Positions 47,754-59,827 of a stretch of DNA of 64,000 nucleotides are shown in pieces (positions within the stretch are counted from its first letter, which is position 1; each line of letters starts with the position of its first letter). This stretch comes from Microvirga lupini (GTDB taxonomy: Bacteria > Pseudomonadota > Alphaproteobacteria > Rhizobiales > Beijerinckiaceae), in the NCBI RefSeq assembly GCF_014191055.1, contig NZ_JACHWB010000001.1, positions 587,875 to 651,874 on the forward strand, read 5' to 3'. The notes below the pieces were generated by a model. That model was not told the origin of the DNA, ran no database searches, and worked only from the letters and a program-made list of their open reading frames with translations. The position numbers and the translations under genes are program-made.

Positions 47754-48383
47754 CTAGCGCGTTCCGTACATGCGGTCGCCGGCATCGCCCAGACCCGGCA
47801 CGATATAGCCGTGGTCGTTCAGGCGCTCATCGATGGCAGCGGTCCAGATATGCACGTCTGGATGAGCGCTGCGCAGCCGCTCGATGCCCTCGGGTGCCGC
47901 GAGAAGGCAGACGAAGCGCAGGTCCTTCGCGCCGCGCTCCTTCAGGCGCTCGATGGCCGCCACAGCTGAGTTGGCGGTGGCAAGCATGGGGTCGAGCACC
48001 AGCACCATGCGGTCGGCGAGATCCGATGGGGCCTTGAAGTAGTATTCCACCGCCTGGAGCGATTCCGGATCGCGGTAGAGACCGATATGGGCGACGCGCG
48101 CGGCCGGCACGAGGGTCAGCATGCCGTCGAGGAAGCCGACGCCGGCGCGCAGGATGGGGGCGAGCACCAGCTTCTTGCCGGCGATCTGTGCGCCTTCCAT
48201 CTTGGTCATCGGCGTCTCGATTTCGATACGCTCGATGGGCAGATCGCGGGTCACCTCATAGCAGAGGAGCATGCCGATCTCGTTCAGGAGCTGGCGGAAG
48301 CCCTTCGTCGAACGCTGCTTGTCCCGCATCAGGGTCAGCTTGTGCTGAACCAGCGGATGATCGACCACCGTGACGCCCTGCAT
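47754..48383 (-). CDS. upp: Uracil phosphoribosyltransferase
   Basis: 209 residues from ATG 48383 ([16 protein letters not shown]), which has GAGGG seven bases upstream and gives the usual length; two ATGs upstream (48419, 48407) have no such site. Converts uracil and PRPP to UMP. PRPP loop [12 protein letters not shown], uracil pocket [16 protein letters not shown] at the C-terminus, and [15 protein letters not shown]. It follows the URC4-type gene by 36 bases. In the URC pathway this activity (URC6 in yeast) makes the substrate for ring opening. Confidence 0.97.
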   Translation of the reverse strand: MQGVTVVDHPLVQHKLTLMRDKQRSTKGFRQLLNEIGMLLCYEVTRDLPIERIEIETPMTKMEGAQIAGKKLVLAPILRAGVGFLDGMLTLVPAARVAHIGLYRDPESLQAVEYYFKAPSDLADRMVLVLDPMLATANSAVAAIERLKERGAKDLRFVCLLAAPEGIERLRSAHPDVHIWTAAIDERLNDHGYIVPGLGDAGDRMYGTR

Positions 48384-48419
48384 GTTTTTTCCCTCTTTGT
48401 TCGTCATCTGCTGATTCAT

Positions 48420-49673
48420 CTAGAACACGGTCCCGTCACTGATCACGCTCAGCGGAGGCGAGCCGTCGCCGCGCTTTTCCTTCGCCAGTCTCCGCCCTGT
48501 CGCCCAGGTACCGCCTTCGAGCGCCTTGGCCAGGGGGAAGTCTTCTGCGGCGAATCCTAACTTCGCCCGGATCGGTTCGGCAATGCGGTCGAGGAGAGCG
48601 ACCGTCAAGGCCCGCCATTCCACCACGAGCAGCGAATCCACCGCATGGGCGCGGCTGACATCTGCCTGATCCTTCAGGGCGATCACGCCCGTGTCGAGGA
48701 AGAGACCGCCGTTACGGTATTCGGGCAGGCCTGTGAGCCCATCGATCTCAACCACGGTGAATCCCGCCCATTCGAGCGGCTCGATCAGCGAATAGGAGAG
48801 CCACTGGGATAGCTTGTGGAAGGGGATGAGGCCCTTCGTGGCATCCGGCGCCTCAACCAGCGGATGGTGCCACGTGTCACCGAGATCGACGCCGCCTAAC
48901 GTGATGCGGCCGGGCCAGATCGGGCCAAGGTGCGTCAGCAACGCCTCAAGGATCGCGGTTGCCTTGATGCGCTCGTCCTCAGCCGTTGCGGCGATGACGT
49001 CGAAGAGACCGCCGGGGCGCGGATCGTCCACCTGTCCGAAGATGTCCGGGTTCGTCGCAACCACGCGGCCGAGGCGGTTGAGGAGCGCAGCGCGGCCCTC
49101 CAACCCGACGAGCGGGTTGTCGCCTGAGACCTGGAAGCCTTCAGCCAAGTCTTGAGCGGTGAGCGTCATCAGCACATCGGCATCGACGCGGAACGGATCC
49201 TCAGGACGGCTGGAGAAGGCGCCGCTCACGAACATGTCGAAGCTTGCCACCGCAAGCCCTTCCGAGCGGATATAGGTCTCGCCCGTGCGTCCCTCTTCGT
49301 AGCGCCACTGCGCTCCCGCGCCTGCATCGAGCAGAACCGACACGATGGCGAGGTCGAAGGCCGAGCGGGCCATGTCGGCGGCGGTCTCCCAAGGCGCACC
49401 GTGCATCACCGCGTCCCAGCGCTCGTGCCCTCCGGCGGCAAAGTGGCGCCAGCGGGCATGGAATGGAATATCGAGGGAGGGGTAGGCCTCGCGGATCGTC
49501 CTCACGACCTCGTCGGCGCAGGGCTCAAGCCGCCCGAGATCGACCGTGAAGTGCTGGAGACGGCCTTCGAGACCCGCCCGCAGAAGCTGATGCGACCGCT
49601 CCCGTACCGCGGCGGCGGAAAGAAGGCTTCGGGCGGCTTTGGTGTCGGGCGATACGTCAGGCTGGTCAGTCAC
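48420..49673 (-). CDS. URC4/DUF1688-family protein, uracil catabolism
   Basis: 417 residues. The sequence fits the DUF1688/URC4-urg3 family: ERSHQLLRAGLEGRLQHFTVD near the start, HARWRHFAAGG, WRYEEGRTGETYIRSEGLAVASFDMF, and HKLSQWLSYSLIEPLEWAGF followed by GLTGLPEYRNGGLFLDTGV. In the yeast Lachancea kluyveri, URC4 is essential for uracil use but its reaction is not established. No signal peptide or membrane segment is visible. Its upstream neighbour is the URC1-type gene and its downstream neighbour is upp, the same three functions as in fungi. Confidence 0.9.
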   Translation of the reverse strand: MTDQPDVSPDTKAARSLLSAAAVRERSHQLLRAGLEGRLQHFTVDLGRLEPCADEVVRTIREAYPSLDIPFHARWRHFAAGGHERWDAVMHGAPWETAADMARSAFDLAIVSVLLDAGAGAQWRYEEGRTGETYIRSEGLAVASFDMFVSGAFSSRPEDPFRVDADVLMTLTAQDLAEGFQVSGDNPLVGLEGRAALLNRLGRVVATNPDIFGQVDDPRPGGLFDVIAATAEDERIKATAILEALLTHLGPIWPGRITLGGVDLGDTWHHPLVEAPDATKGLIPFHKLSQWLSYSLIEPLEWAGFTVVEIDGLTGLPEYRNGGLFLDTGVIALKDQADVSRAHAVDSLLVVEWRALTVALLDRIAEPIRAKLGFAAEDFPLAKALEGGTWATGRRLAKEKRGDGSPPLSVISDGTVF

Positions 49674-49753
49674 TCAGGGCTCCGATCCTTCGGGGATGCG
49701 TGCGATAGCACAGTCTTAAGCCAGCCGATCATTCCCGGGCAGGGCGGTTTGGC

Positions 49754-49803
49754 AAAAAGGTTAAAAACGAAGCGGGCGCCGGCGGCAAGCCGGCACCCGC
49801 TTC
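49754..49803 (-). terminator. Terminator of the URC1-type gene
   Basis: Read on the minus strand: stem GAAGCGGGTGCCGG / CCGGCGCCCGCTTC with a short loop (49769-49803) and one mismatch, followed by TTTTTAACCTTTTT. It lies directly after the URC1 stop (49817) and before the URC4-type gene, so the URC genes may be expressed as two units. Confidence 0.85.
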
Positions 49804-49816
49804 ATGAAACGCTGCT

Positions 49817-51079
<1,263 letters not shown>

Positions 51080-51134
51080 GAACAATCTTCCACGCGAGAA
51101 CGGGAAGACTCCCTCGACCGATCGTCGGAGAGCC

Positions 51135-51151
51135 TCCATACGATCTATGGA
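51135..51151. promoter_or_regulatory. Inverted repeat upstream of the URC1-type gene, possible operator
   Basis: TCCATA-CGATC-TATGGA, a perfect 6-base inverted repeat with a five-base centre, 56-72 bases upstream of the URC1 start. Position and symmetry fit a repressor or activator dimer site. No regulator gene is nearby to name. Confidence 0.3.
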
Positions 51152-51252
51152 AGACTGATCCAAAGTTGCGGGGCCGTCAATGGGACGGGTGGAGGGGTGC
51201 GGCAGCTTGGCCGGAAGCCGCCGGACATGGCGCGAGTGGAATGGCCAAGGTG

Positions 51253-51352
51253 GTCATCCCGGACAGAGCGTAGCGAAGATCCGGGATCGCTTTCAGGGTA
51301 AGGCGCTATTCTCGTCCTGCGATCCGGGATCAGCTTCGCCGTCCGGGATGAC
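51253..51352. repeat. Composite palindromic intergenic repeat, copy C (100 bp)
   Basis: GTCATCCCGGACAGAGCGTAGC at the left and GCCGTCCGGGATGAC at the right are hairpin ends; each half has its own palindrome (CCGGAC…GATCCGGGATC and GATCCGGGATC…GTCCGGGAT). The centre carries TATTCTCGTC as in copy A. It fills most of the gap between deoB and the URC1-type gene. Confidence 0.85.
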
Positions 51353-51358
51353 GGGCCT

Positions 51359-52579
51359 CTAAAGCCAGGAAGCCCCTTTGCCCCTATGGGCAACGCCCAC
51401 ATGCGCCAGCACGCTGGCCCCGATATCGGCAAAGCTCTCCCGCCGCCCGATGACGCCCTGCTGCACGCCCAGCCCGAAGCTTAGGATCGGCACATGCTCG
51501 CGGGTGTGGTCGGAGCCGCGCCAGGAGGGGTCGTTGCCGTGATCGGCGGTGATGATGACAAGGTCGCCGGCTTGGAGAGCCGCTTCGATCTCCGGTATGC
51601 GCCGGTCGAAGGCCTCAAGCGCGGCGGCATAGCCGGGGATGTCGCGGCGGTGGCCGAACTCGCTGTCGAAATCGACGAGATTCGCGAAGACGAAACCGCC
51701 ATCGGGCAGATCGCCCATGGCGTCGATGGCGGCCGACAGGCAGGCATCGTTGCCGTTGGGCTTGATCTCCCGGCCCGTCGAGCGATGGGCGAAGATGTCG
51801 CCGATCTTGCCGACGGTGACGACGGAGCGGCCAGCCTTGGTCAGCGTGTCGAGGATGGTGTCGGATGGTGGCGGCGTAGCGAAGTCCTTGCGGTTGCCGG
51901 TGCGCTTGAAGCCAGCCTCGGGCGAGCCCACGAAGGGGCGGGCGATCACGCGGCCGATCTTGTATTCGTCGCAGAGTTCGCGCCCGATCCGGCACAGCTC
52001 GTAGAGCCGCTCCAGCCCGAAGCTCTCTTCGTGGGCGGCGATCTGCAGCACGCTGTCGACCGACGTGTAGACGATGGGCTCGCCCGTACGCATATGCTCC
52101 GCGCCGAACTCGTCGATCACGGCGGTGCCGGAGGCGTGCTTGTTGCCGAGGATGCCGGGCAGGTTGCCGCGCTCGATCAGCGCCGCCGTCAGTGCCTCGG
52201 GAAAGGTCGGAACGGTATTGGGGAAATAGCCCCAGTCGAAGGTCACGGGAACGCCCGCAATCTCCCAATGGCCCGAGGGCGTGTCCTTGCCCTTGGATGT
52301 CTCGACGCCGTAGCCCCATGCGCCTTTGAGCGCACCTTGCGGCGCAAGGTTCGGCGGCATGCGCCCGGTCGAGGCTTCGCAGGCAAGCCCGAGCCCTAGC
52401 GCCGTCATGTGCGGCAGATGGAGCGGCCCCTGGCGCAGGCCGGCCTGGTCGCCGCGCCCTTCGGCGCAAGCCTCCGCGATGTGCCCGAGCGTATCGGCGC
52501 CCGCATCGCCATAGGCGTCGGCATCCTCCGCGCCGCCGATACCGACGGAATCGAGCACGATGAGAAGAGCGCGAGGCAT
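51359..52579 (-). CDS. deoB: Phosphopentomutase
   Basis: 406 residues. Interconverts ribose-1-phosphate and ribose-5-phosphate (and the deoxy forms), linking nucleoside phosphorylases to deoC and the pentose pathway. Alkaline-phosphatase superfamily metal site: [21 protein letters not shown] at the N-terminus and [24 protein letters not shown] near the C-terminus, with SGHWEIAG in between. It is 44 bases downstream of the CDF gene and convergent in purpose with the plus-strand deo genes 8 kb away. Confidence 0.96.
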   Translation of the reverse strand: MPRALLIVLDSVGIGGAEDADAYGDAGADTLGHIAEACAEGRGDQAGLRQGPLHLPHMTALGLGLACEASTGRMPPNLAPQGALKGAWGYGVETSKGKDTPSGHWEIAGVPVTFDWGYFPNTVPTFPEALTAALIERGNLPGILGNKHASGTAVIDEFGAEHMRTGEPIVYTSVDSVLQIAAHEESFGLERLYELCRIGRELCDEYKIGRVIARPFVGSPEAGFKRTGNRKDFATPPPSDTILDTLTKAGRSVVTVGKIGDIFAHRSTGREIKPNGNDACLSAAIDAMGDLPDGGFVFANLVDFDSEFGHRRDIPGYAAALEAFDRRIPEIEAALQAGDLVIITADHGNDPSWRGSDHTREHVPILSFGLGVQQGVIGRRESFADIGASVLAHVGVAHRGKGASWL

Positions 52580-52623
52580 TGGTTCCAGTTCCTCAAACCA
52601 CGAGAATCACGACTGATACGTCA

Positions 52624-53631
52624 TTACGGCGAAAGATGCGATGGTCCGGGATCATGGGGGTGCCCCCCATGATTGTGCCCCTCGTGAGCATGATCGTGAT
52701 GATCGAGGGGGCATTCGGAGCCGTGTTCGTGAGGCCCTGGCCTGTGGATCTCGATCTGCAGGGTCGCATGCCCGATGCCGAAATGCTCCTTCAGCTCCCG
52801 CTGCGCTTCAGCCAGGAAACGATCGCCCGGATGTCCATCCGGCATGACGAGATGGGCGGTCAGCGCCGTCTCTGTGGTGCTCACCGCCCATACATGCAGA
52901 TGGTGAACGCAGGCGACGCCCGGCATCCGCTCAAGAGCTTTCCTGACATCGGGAACCGCGATGTTCCGCGGTACGCCGTGCAAGGACAGGGTCAGGGACT
53001 GCTTCAGCAGACTCCAGGTGCCCCAGACGATGACTGCAGCGATGACGAGACTGAGCACCGGATCGATCCAGTCCGCGCCTGTCCAGAGGATGGCGAGACC
53101 GCCGAGCACGACGCCGAGCGATACGGCCGCGTCCGCCACCATGTGCAGGAAGGCGCCGCGGATGTTGAGATCGTGCTGGCCGCCCATGAACAGGAAAGCC
53201 GTGAAGCCGTTCACGAGGATGCCAATACCCGCCACGATCATCATGGTGACGGCAGCGACAGGCGAGGGCTCGATCAGTCGCTGGACGGATTCCCACACGA
53301 TGCCGCCGACGGCGACGAGCAGAAGCAGGGCATTGAAGAGCGCAGCCAAGATGGAGCTGGAGCGCAGGCCATAGGTGAAGCGCTCCGTCGGACCGCGCCG
53401 TGCCAGCAGGGCGGCTCCCCAGGCGATGGCAAGGCCCAGCACATCGCTCAGGTTATGCCCGGCGTCCGACAGCAGGGCCATGGAATCGGCCCAGAAGCCG
53501 TATCCGGCCTCGATGACCACGAAACCCAGGTTGAGAACGATGCCGATGGCAAAAGCGCGCCCATAGCCAGCCTGCGGAGCATGGCCATGCCCATGATGGT
53601 GATGGCCGGCGGAGTGATGATGCGCATGCAT
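52624..53631 (-). CDS. Cation diffusion facilitator (CDF) metal exporter, His-rich ends
   Basis: 335 residues. Six membrane segments with the CDF metal-site pattern SMALLSDAGHNLSDVLGLA in segment 2 and GAFLHMVADAAVSLGVVL in segment 5. The N-terminal HHHSAGHHHHGHGH and a C-terminal tail (HHDHAHEGHNHGGHPH) are likely metal-binding. Such proteins export Zn, Co, Ni or Cd by proton exchange (DmeF/CzcD groups); the metal is not decided by sequence. It starts only 17 bases after yejF, so it may be transcribed with the yej genes. Confidence 0.92.
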   Translation of the reverse strand: MHAHHHSAGHHHHGHGHAPQAGYGRAFAIGIVLNLGFVVIEAGYGFWADSMALLSDAGHNLSDVLGLAIAWGAALLARRGPTERFTYGLRSSSILAALFNALLLLVAVGGIVWESVQRLIEPSPVAAVTMMIVAGIGILVNGFTAFLFMGGQHDLNIRGAFLHMVADAAVSLGVVLGGLAILWTGADWIDPVLSLVIAAVIVWGTWSLLKQSLTLSLHGVPRNIAVPDVRKALERMPGVACVHHLHVWAVSTTETALTAHLVMPDGHPGDRFLAEAQRELKEHFGIGHATLQIEIHRPGPHEHGSECPLDHHDHAHEGHNHGGHPHDPGPSHLSP

Positions 53632-53648
53632 GGCCGCAGCGTCGGGTC

Positions 53649-55273
<1,625 letters not shown>

Positions 55274-55277
<4 letters not shown>

Positions 55278-56437
55278 CGGAACGTCTTTCGCGGATCGAA
55301 GGCATCGCGCACGGCTTCGCCGACGAAGATGAGGAGGCTGAGCATGATGGCGATCACGAAGAATCCGGCGAGGCCGAGCCATGGCGCCTGAAGGTTGGCC
55401 TTGCCCTGCGCCAGCAGCTCGCCGAGCGACGGCGAGCCCGGCGGCAGGCCGAAGCCGAGGAAGTCCAGCGAGGTCAGCGTCGTGATCGAGCCATTGATGA
55501 TGAAGGGCATGAAGGTGAGCGTCGCCACCATCGCGTTCGGCAGGAGGTGCTTGAACATGATGGTGCCGTTGGAGAGGCCCAGCGCGCGGGCGGCGCGCAC
55601 ATATTCGAAGTTGCGCGCACGCAGGAATTCCGCCCGCACCACGCCCACCAGAGACACCCAGGAGAACAGCAGCAGGATGCCGAGCAGCACGAAGAAGCTC
55701 GGCGTGATCACGGCCGAGATGATGATGAGAAGGTAGAGCGAGGGAATGGCCGTCCAGATCTCGATGAAGCGCTGGAACAGCAGATCCGTCCAGCCGCCGT
55801 AATAGCCCTGCACGGCGCCGGCCAGGATGCCGACGATGGAGGAAATGCCCGCGAGCGTCAGTCCGAACAGCACCGAGATGCGGAAGCCGTAGATCAGGCG
55901 TGCGACCACATCGCGTCCCTGATCGTCGGTGCCGAGCCAGTTCCACTCGATGTCCTTGCAGCCCGTGCCGCCATTGCGCTCCGCGATGGGGCGGCACTGC
56001 TCGTCGGTGAGCATCCAGGTGGGCGGCGCGGGGGCCGGAACCGGAAGGTCGAGGTTATGCGTGTTGTAGGAGAAGCGGACGGGCGCCCAGATGAGCCATC
56101 CGTTCTCCTGAATCTCCTTGGCGATGACGGGATCGCGATAATCCGTGACCGCCAGGAAGCCGCCGAACTTCTCTTCCGGATAATTCACGAAGGCCGGGTA
56201 GAGCAGCTCGCCCTTGTAGGAGGCGAGGATCGGCTTGTCGTTGGCGATCAGCTCCGCGAACATGCTCAGGATGAACAGGATGAGGAAGATCCAGAACGAC
56301 CAGTAGCCGCGGCGGTTCGCCTTGAAGTTTTCCCATCGCCGCCGGTTGAGCGGCGAGAGCTTGATGAAGCCCTGGCGCGGCAGGGGCGGCGCGACAGGTG
56401 ATGAGGCCGGGGAGACGACGGGCACGTTCTCGTTCAT
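55274..56437 (-). CDS. yejE: YejE-type ABC permease
   Basis: 387 residues. N-terminal LSPLNRRRWENFKANRRGYWSFW leads into a first membrane segment; a large periplasmic loop has NWLGTDDQGRDVVARLIYGFR, then the remaining segments. The EAA-like loop is ARALGLSNGTIMFKHLLPNA. It is one base from yejB and overlaps yejF. It forms the channel with YejB. Confidence 0.94.
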
Positions 56438-56438
56438 C

Positions 56439-57554
56439 TCACGCCTCCCTGGTCTCGAAATCGATCCGCGGATCGATCCAGGTGTAGGTGAGGTCGGACA
56501 CGAGGTTCACCGCCAGGCCCACCAGCGAGAAGATGTAGAGGTTGGCGAAGACCACCGGATAATCGCGGTTCACGATGGACTCGAACGAGAGAAGGCCCAG
56601 CCCGTCGAGGGAAAAGATCGTTTCGATGAGGAGCGCGCCGGCGAAGAACGCCCCAATGAAGGCGCCGGGAAAGCCCGCGATTACGATGAGCATCGCATTG
56701 CGGAAGACGTGGCCGTAGAGAACCTGCCGCTCGGACAGGCCCTTCATGCGGGCGGTGAGCACGTATTGCTTGCGGATTTCATCGAGGAAGGAGTTCTTCG
56801 TCAGCAGGGTCGAGGTGGCAAAGGCCCCGAGTGCCATGGCGGTGATCGGCAGAACGAGGTGCCAGAAGTAATCCGCGATCTGCCAGTACCACGGCATGAG
56901 GGCCCAGTTCTCGGAGGTGAGCCCGCGCAGGGGGAAGACCTGCCAGAAGGAGCCGCCCGCGAATAGCACGATCAGCAGGATCGCAAAAAGAAAGCCCGGA
57001 ATCGCATAGCCGATGATGACGACGGCCGATGTCCAGATGTCGAAGGAGGAGCCGTCCTGCACGGCCTTCTTGATGCCGAGCGGAATCGAGATCGCATAGG
57101 AGAGCAGCGTCATCCAGAGTCCGAGGCTGATCGAGACCGGCAGCTTTTCCTTGATGAGCTCCAGCACGGAGATGTCGCGAAAATAGCTCTTGCCGAAATC
57201 GAAGCGCGCATAATCCCAGATCATCTTCAGGAAGCGCTCATGGGCCGGCTTGTCGAAGCCGAACTGCGTCTCGAGCTGCTTGATGAACTGCGGGTCCAGC
57301 CCCTGCGCGCCGCGATAGCGCGACGAGGAGGCATCGCCTGCTCCCGCACCTCCGGGAGATTGGCCTCCGCCTGCCATATCGCCCCCGCCGCCGGAGATGC
57401 GCGAGGTCGCGCCGGAATCCTGGCCCTGGAGCTGGGCGATGATGCGCTCCACAGGGCCGCCGGGGGCGAACTGCACGAGCACGAAGGAGATGAGCATGAT
57501 CCCCAGGATGGTGGGGATCATGAGGAGAACGCGGCGCGCAATATAGGCCAGCAT
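56439..57554 (-). CDS. yejB: YejB-type ABC permease
   Basis: 371 residues from ATG 57554 ([18 protein letters not shown]), which shares one base with the DUF4260 stop. The N-terminal membrane segment is followed by a periplasmic Gly/Ser-rich stretch ([19 protein letters not shown]) and then [23 protein letters not shown]. The EAA loop is [20 protein letters not shown]. The Gly-rich insert is longer than in E. coli YejB. Confidence 0.93.
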   Translation of the reverse strand: MLAYIARRVLLMIPTILGIMLISFVLVQFAPGGPVERIIAQLQGQDSGATSRISGGGGDMAGGGQSPGGAGAGDASSSRYRGAQGLDPQFIKQLETQFGFDKPAHERFLKMIWDYARFDFGKSYFRDISVLELIKEKLPVSISLGLWMTLLSYAISIPLGIKKAVQDGSSFDIWTSAVVIIGYAIPGFLFAILLIVLFAGGSFWQVFPLRGLTSENWALMPWYWQIADYFWHLVLPITAMALGAFATSTLLTKNSFLDEIRKQYVLTARMKGLSERQVLYGHVFRNAMLIVIAGFPGAFIGAFFAGALLIETIFSLDGLGLLSFESIVNRDYPVVFANLYIFSLVGLAVNLVSDLTYTWIDPRIDFETREA

Positions 57555-57958
57555 CAAGCGCCTGCTGCTTGCCGGCCGATGCGGCCGAGATGGGTGTCGT
57601 TGAAGCCGGACGAATATTTCAAGCCGTATCCCAACATGCGGTCGAACCCGATATGCGCCGCCCAGATTGCGGCGAGCCCGAGAAGCATAGAGCTCTCCAG
57701 AAAAAGACCAAGCCCCGCCAGTATCGCAGGGCCAAGGGTGCAGTGCAGGGCATTGTAAGCCAAGGCTCCGAGCCGCGGACCGGCAAGGTAGCCTGCAAAG
57801 CTCAGGTCGGGCGTCAGGAAGAGAACCGCGTAAAGCCACCAGGAGGCGCCGGTATGGGCGAAGCCCCATGTGGCCAGGATGAAGAGAGCCAGGCCCTCGA
57901 GCCGCAGAAGCAGGCGGGGCATGTCCGCCTCGTTTCGCGTCGCCACAACTGTATCCAA
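57554..57958 (-). CDS. DUF4260 small membrane protein
   Basis: 134 residues with four hydrophobic segments (about 18-35, 40-58, 70-90 and 92-110). The pattern [17 protein letters not shown] … [19 protein letters not shown] … [13 protein letters not shown] … [14 protein letters not shown] matches DUF4260. Function unknown. It is inserted between the second binding-protein gene (three bases upstream) and yejB (one-base overlap), so it is co-translated with the yej importer, which is not part of the E. coli order. Confidence 0.85.
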   Translation of the reverse strand: MDTVVATRNEADMPRLLLRLEGLALFILATWGFAHTGASWWLYAVLFLTPDLSFAGYLAGPRLGALAYNALHCTLGPAILAGLGLFLESSMLLGLAAIWAAHIGFDRMLGYGLKYSSGFNDTHLGRIGRQAAGA

Positions 57959-57961
57959 GCC

Positions 57962-59827
57962 TTATCCTCGCCCGATCCGCTTCGCCTTCTCGGCATCGTA
58001 CCACCAGGTTCCCGGAGCGCCTGAGCTGAGCTTCGGCTTCGTAGCCGGGCGCGAGAACTGGTCCCAATAGGCGAGCCATTCGCTGGCCCTGTACCACATG
58101 GGCACCCAATAATGGCCCGAACGGAGAACCCGGTCCAGGGCGCGGGCCGCGATGGTGAGCTCTTGGCGCGACTTGGCGTTGGCGATGGTCTCGATCAGGG
58201 CGTCGACGGCCGGATCGTCGATCCCGGCGATGTTCTGCGAGCCCGGCCGCTTGCCGGCCGCCGAGCCGTAGACCAGCCGCAGGCTGTCGCCCGGGGTGGA
58301 GGAACCGCTCAGGTTCCGGCTCGCCATGTCGAAATCGTATTCCTCCATGCGGCGCTGATACTGGGCCGCATCCACGATGCGCGAGACGGCATCGATGCCG
58401 AGCCGCTTCAGATTGGCCTGGAAGGGCTGGGTATGCGGCTGGAGCGAGGGCTGGAAGTCAAGGAACTCGATCCGGAACGGCTGTCCGTTCGGCAGCCTGA
58501 GCCCGCCGCCCTCGCGCTTGCAGCCGGCCTCGCGCAGAAGCTCGTCGGCGCGCCGCAGCAGTCGCCTGTCCTGGCCCGATCCGTCGGAGACGGGTGGCAC
58601 GGGAGGTTCATCGAACACCGAGGCCGGCAGCTTGTTGCGGAACGGCTCGAGAAGAGCGAGCTCTTCTGGCGACGGCTTCCCGACGGCCTTCATGTCGCTG
58701 TTCTCGAAGAACGATCCTGTGCGCTTGAACAGGCCGAACATGATATTGGCATTCGTCCATTCGAAATCGAAGGCAAGCCCGATGGCTTGCCGGATGCGCG
58801 GGTCCTTGAAGGCATCCCGGCGCATGTTGAAGTACCAGCCCTGGATGGTGGAGGGAGCGCCGCTCTCGATCTCCTCCTTCTTCACGCGACCTTCGCGCAC
58901 GGCCGGAAAGTCATAGCCCGTCGACCAGATGCGCGACGTGTATTCTTCGTTATAGTTCAGGGTGCCGTTCTTGAAGGCCTCGAACGCCACCGTACGGTCG
59001 CGGAAATATTCGTAGCGGACATGCTCGAAGTTGTTCTGGCCCACGTTCACGGCTAAGTCCTTGGCCCAGTAATCGGGCACGCGATCGAACTCGATGAAGC
59101 GCCCGACCTCGAAGCGCCCGACTTTGTACGGTCCTGAGCCGAGTGGTGCTTCGAGCGTCGAGGCCTCGAAATCCCTGCCCTGCCAGTAGCGCTCGGAAAG
59201 GATGGGTAATCCGGCGACGACGAGATGCAGATCGCGGCTGCGCTGCGGCGTGAACTGCACGCGCAGAACCTCGTCCGACTCCGCCTCAGCCGAGGCCATC
59301 TGCGTCAGGAGCTGCGAATAGAGCGGGTGCCCCTTGGTCTTGAGGATGTTCAGGGAAAAGGCCGCATCGCGCGCGGTCAGCTTCGAGCCGTCATGGAAGC
59401 GCGCTTCGGGCCGCAAGATGAAGCGGTAGGTCAGCTTGTCGTCTGACACGCGCACGCTCTTCGCCACGAGGCCGTAGAGCGCATCCGGCTCGTCGCCGGA
59501 GCCCACCATCAGGCTGTCGAAGGTGCTGGTCATGCCGGCGGCGCCATCGCCCCGCAGCACGAAGGTGTTCAGCGTGTTGAACGTATCGAAATTCTGGTTG
59601 CCGTAGGTCTGCTTGATCTGGATCGCCAGCGTGCCGCCTTTCGGAGCCGCCGGGTTCACGTAATCGAAATGCTTGAAGTCGGGCGGATATTTCAGCTCGC
59701 CGAAGCTGGAGAGGCCGTGAGCCTCGGTCTCGTTGCCTTCCTGCGTCGAGCCTTTCCGCGGGAGCACCGAGAGAGCAGCGGTCGCCACTCCCGTCTGAAG
59801 AATGAGACGGCGGCTGAAATCTCTCAT
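57962..59827 (-). CDS. YejA-type extracellular peptide-binding protein, second copy
   Basis: 621 residues from ATG 59827 ([13 protein letters not shown]), in an ATGA overlap with the copy upstream. The twin-arginine-like [17 protein letters not shown] is a possible Tat signal. YejA-type landmarks: [65 protein letters not shown] and [20 protein letters not shown]. It is clearly a paralogue of the next gene but divergent, so the two may bind different peptides for one permease. Confidence 0.93.
   Translation of the reverse strand: MRDFSRRLILQTGVATAALSVLPRKGSTQEGNETEAHGLSSFGELKYPPDFKHFDYVNPAAPKGGTLAIQIKQTYGNQNFDTFNTLNTFVLRGDGAAGMTSTFDSLMVGSGDEPDALYGLVAKSVRVSDDKLTYRFILRPEARFHDGSKLTARDAAFSLNILKTKGHPLYSQLLTQMASAEAESDEVLRVQFTPQRSRDLHLVVAGLPILSERYWQGRDFEASTLEAPLGSGPYKVGRFEVGRFIEFDRVPDYWAKDLAVNVGQNNFEHVRYEYFRDRTVAFEAFKNGTLNYNEEYTSRIWSTGYDFPAVREGRVKKEEIESGAPSTIQGWYFNMRRDAFKDPRIRQAIGLAFDFEWTNANIMFGLFKRTGSFFENSDMKAVGKPSPEELALLEPFRNKLPASVFDEPPVPPVSDGSGQDRRLLRRADELLREAGCKREGGGLRLPNGQPFRIEFLDFQPSLQPHTQPFQANLKRLGIDAVSRIVDAAQYQRRMEEYDFDMASRNLSGSSTPGDSLRLVYGSAAGKRPGSQNIAGIDDPAVDALIETIANAKSRQELTIAARALDRVLRSGHYWVPMWYRASEWLAYWDQFSRPATKPKLSSGAPGTWWYDAEKAKRIGRG

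Noticed and set aside
55278..55997. N-terminal extension of yejF
   Set aside because: The frame stays open upstream of ATG 55277 but overlaps yejE in another frame, and the residues have no ABC-domain similarity.
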